DNA of 64,000 nt from Gorsachius magnificus (taxonomy: Eukaryota; Chordata; Aves; Pelecaniformes; Ardeidae): NCBI GenBank assembly GCA_034008185.1, contig CM067084.1, positions 13,039,385-13,103,384 on the forward strand. Reading direction: 5' to 3'. The notes under the pieces were generated by a model. It saw only the letters and a list, made by a program, of their open reading frames with translations, did not search any database and was not told the origin of the DNA. Positions within the stretch are counted from its first letter, which is position 1. The number at the start of each line of letters is the position of its first letter. Of this stretch, positions 62,401-64,000 are shown in pieces. The translations under genes and the position numbers were made by a program.

Positions 62401-64000
62401 TCCAGCAGCTTCCTTCTGCTTAATCGACTTTTCATATAAAGAACCCAAAGGTTTACAATCGGTCCTCAATTATAGCCAAAATTTCAGCTACCTTCAAAAA
62501 AAAAAAAAAAAAGCAGCCAGGACAGAACCAAAGATCCCTTCCTGGGTTAATAACCAGTTAAAAGATATGAAAAGAAAGGGCCAGGTTTGCAGCAAAGGAA
62601 GGCTACCAGTGGGGTCTGTGCTACACCCCATTCTGCATAAACCAATAACCAGAGAACACAGAAACCAATAGAGAACACAGAAGACAGCTAAATGCTAAAC
62701 TCTGTCCATGACACAAATCATTCAGGTGAATCAAACCTAAGCTGGCTACAAAGAATGGCAAAAAATTGCATGTTAATGTATTATAACCCCGTCGCTTGTT
62801 AAGTACTACATTGGCAAGCGCCTCGTGGTCCACGTGGAAACAGTAATTGTCAACATGTTTGCGCAGCTGTGGCTCTAAACTAGGTAGTACCACCAGGGTG
62901 TCCTGAAGTCACTGTAGAAAATGGTTTGAAACCAGGAATTATTAGGAAGGAAATTGAGAACATGATGGAAAAGGCCACCCATGACCAGGGATGAGGCAGA
63001 GACGCGTGGGCAGCTATCTGGCACTACCACCGCCCCGGTGCTGGCAAGGCAGAATCCAGGAGCCAGCTTTGGCAGACACGGTTAAAAGTCAGAGGGGAAC
63101 CCAGCTCAACAGCCATCGGTGTGATGGCTCTGTACACACTGCCTTGGTCTCAAAACTCATGTACGTGCTTGTTAGAGAAAGAAGAGAGGCAGGAGCTGCA
63201 GAAGTCAATACATTGTTTTAATGCTTCCCTGAGGCACGCACTCAGAATAATGGATCAGATTGAGAAAACGATGGAGCGTAAGAAATAGCAAAGCTTCAAA
63301 GGTGATAATGAAAACATTTGGTTGACAACTTCGCTTACATCCCCTCAGTAGCAGTTCTTACAGTAGAAGCTGAGAAAAATATAAAGCTGAATGTAGGAGA
63401 CAGGAGCGGGGCAAGACTGGCTAGGAAGAAAGGAGTCAGAAACGCCAGACACTTCGGGACTTGGAACTAACAACACCTTCCCTCTTCCCTGCTCTCCTTC
63501 CAAGGCATTGTGGATTTTAATCCCTTGTTACAGTGCAATTAGACACGTTGGGACCTAGGGTTAGGATGTAACGTTGATGCATAGCAAGGGCTACATGGAA
63601 AAGAGGTTCAGGGGAGTCTGCGAGGGGTCGAGCTCAAGTCTGTCTGTGGCTGCAGTGCCTTTCCCACCCTAAGCCACAGGCAAGCCTACAGGAGACGCCA
63701 TCTGCTTTCGTTATCTTCATCCACTAATCTGAGGCAGAACAAGAGAGACACCCACCTTGACTGGAAGGAAAGGAATAAGGAAAGCAATGAAAGGAGTAAG
63801 AACACACCCAACACCGTACCTGAGTAATGCAACACTAGCACTCACTTCAGAGAGCTAGAGATAGAAACAGGATAAATACCTGGTGACCTTTATTCACATC
63901 TTGCCTTTTGTACTAAAAAAGAAAAATATCTGAAATAAAATTTGGCACAAGCCCATGCCAACTCGCACATTTAACAGATATTTTCCTGAGCTATACTTAT
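56475..64000. other. Intergenic DNA, no gene recognised
   Basis: AT-rich sequence with an A run at about 62495-62511 and an imperfect short repeat at 62639-62683 (AACCAATA and AGAACACAGA each twice). Nothing in it matches a known gene. Confidence 0.6.

Noticed and set aside
1..64000. CRISPR arrays, tRNA or rRNA genes, bacterial operons, phage or defence systems
   Set aside because: No regularly spaced repeats, no cloverleaf or rRNA core sequence was noticed, and the gene structure is that of a vertebrate with introns.

Overview
This is a vertebrate nuclear window, almost certainly from a bird. The evidence is a gene split into short exons with consensus GT-AG introns, four CR1 LINE fragments of the avian type, and an avian-type endogenous retroviral LTR. 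There is no operon structure and there are no bacterial-type genes. The LTR resembles a family I remember from Neoaves, so a non-galliform bird is likely, but that is inference.

The only gene I can support is SLC7A11 (xCT), the cystine/glutamate exchanger light chain of system xc-, on the minus strand. Its promoter lies near 30530-30665. Exon 1 (start codon at 30276) and exons 2 to 6 run leftward to 8716. Together they encode residues 1 to 264, about half of a protein that is 501 residues in human. The six exons join in frame, with Cys158, Arg135, Lys198, Tyr244 and Phe254 at the human numbering. I did not find exons 7 onward. They most likely lie beyond the left edge, so 1-8715 is read as part of intron 6.

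The promoter has an inverted pair of amino-acid-response elements (TGATGCAAA / TTTGCATCA), a near-match antioxidant/Maf element and a TATA-like box. This fits known control of xCT by ATF4 and NRF2.

Region by region: 1-30276 is the transcribed SLC7A11 body, with large introns and one CR1 in intron 3. From 30277 to about 30665 are the 5' leader and core promoter. From there to 64000 is upstream intergenic DNA with three more CR1 fragments (46.2, 47.9 and 56.2 kb), a solo-LTR-like element (42.7-43.6 kb), homopolymer tracts and no recognisable coding exon. I found no tRNA, rRNA or CRISPR, and no convincing novel system. The most useful observations are the promoter architecture, a CR1 with an apparent 9-bp target duplication, a perfect Maf/antioxidant-type site in intron 2, and an A-tract preceded by a polyadenylation hexamer in intron 1.
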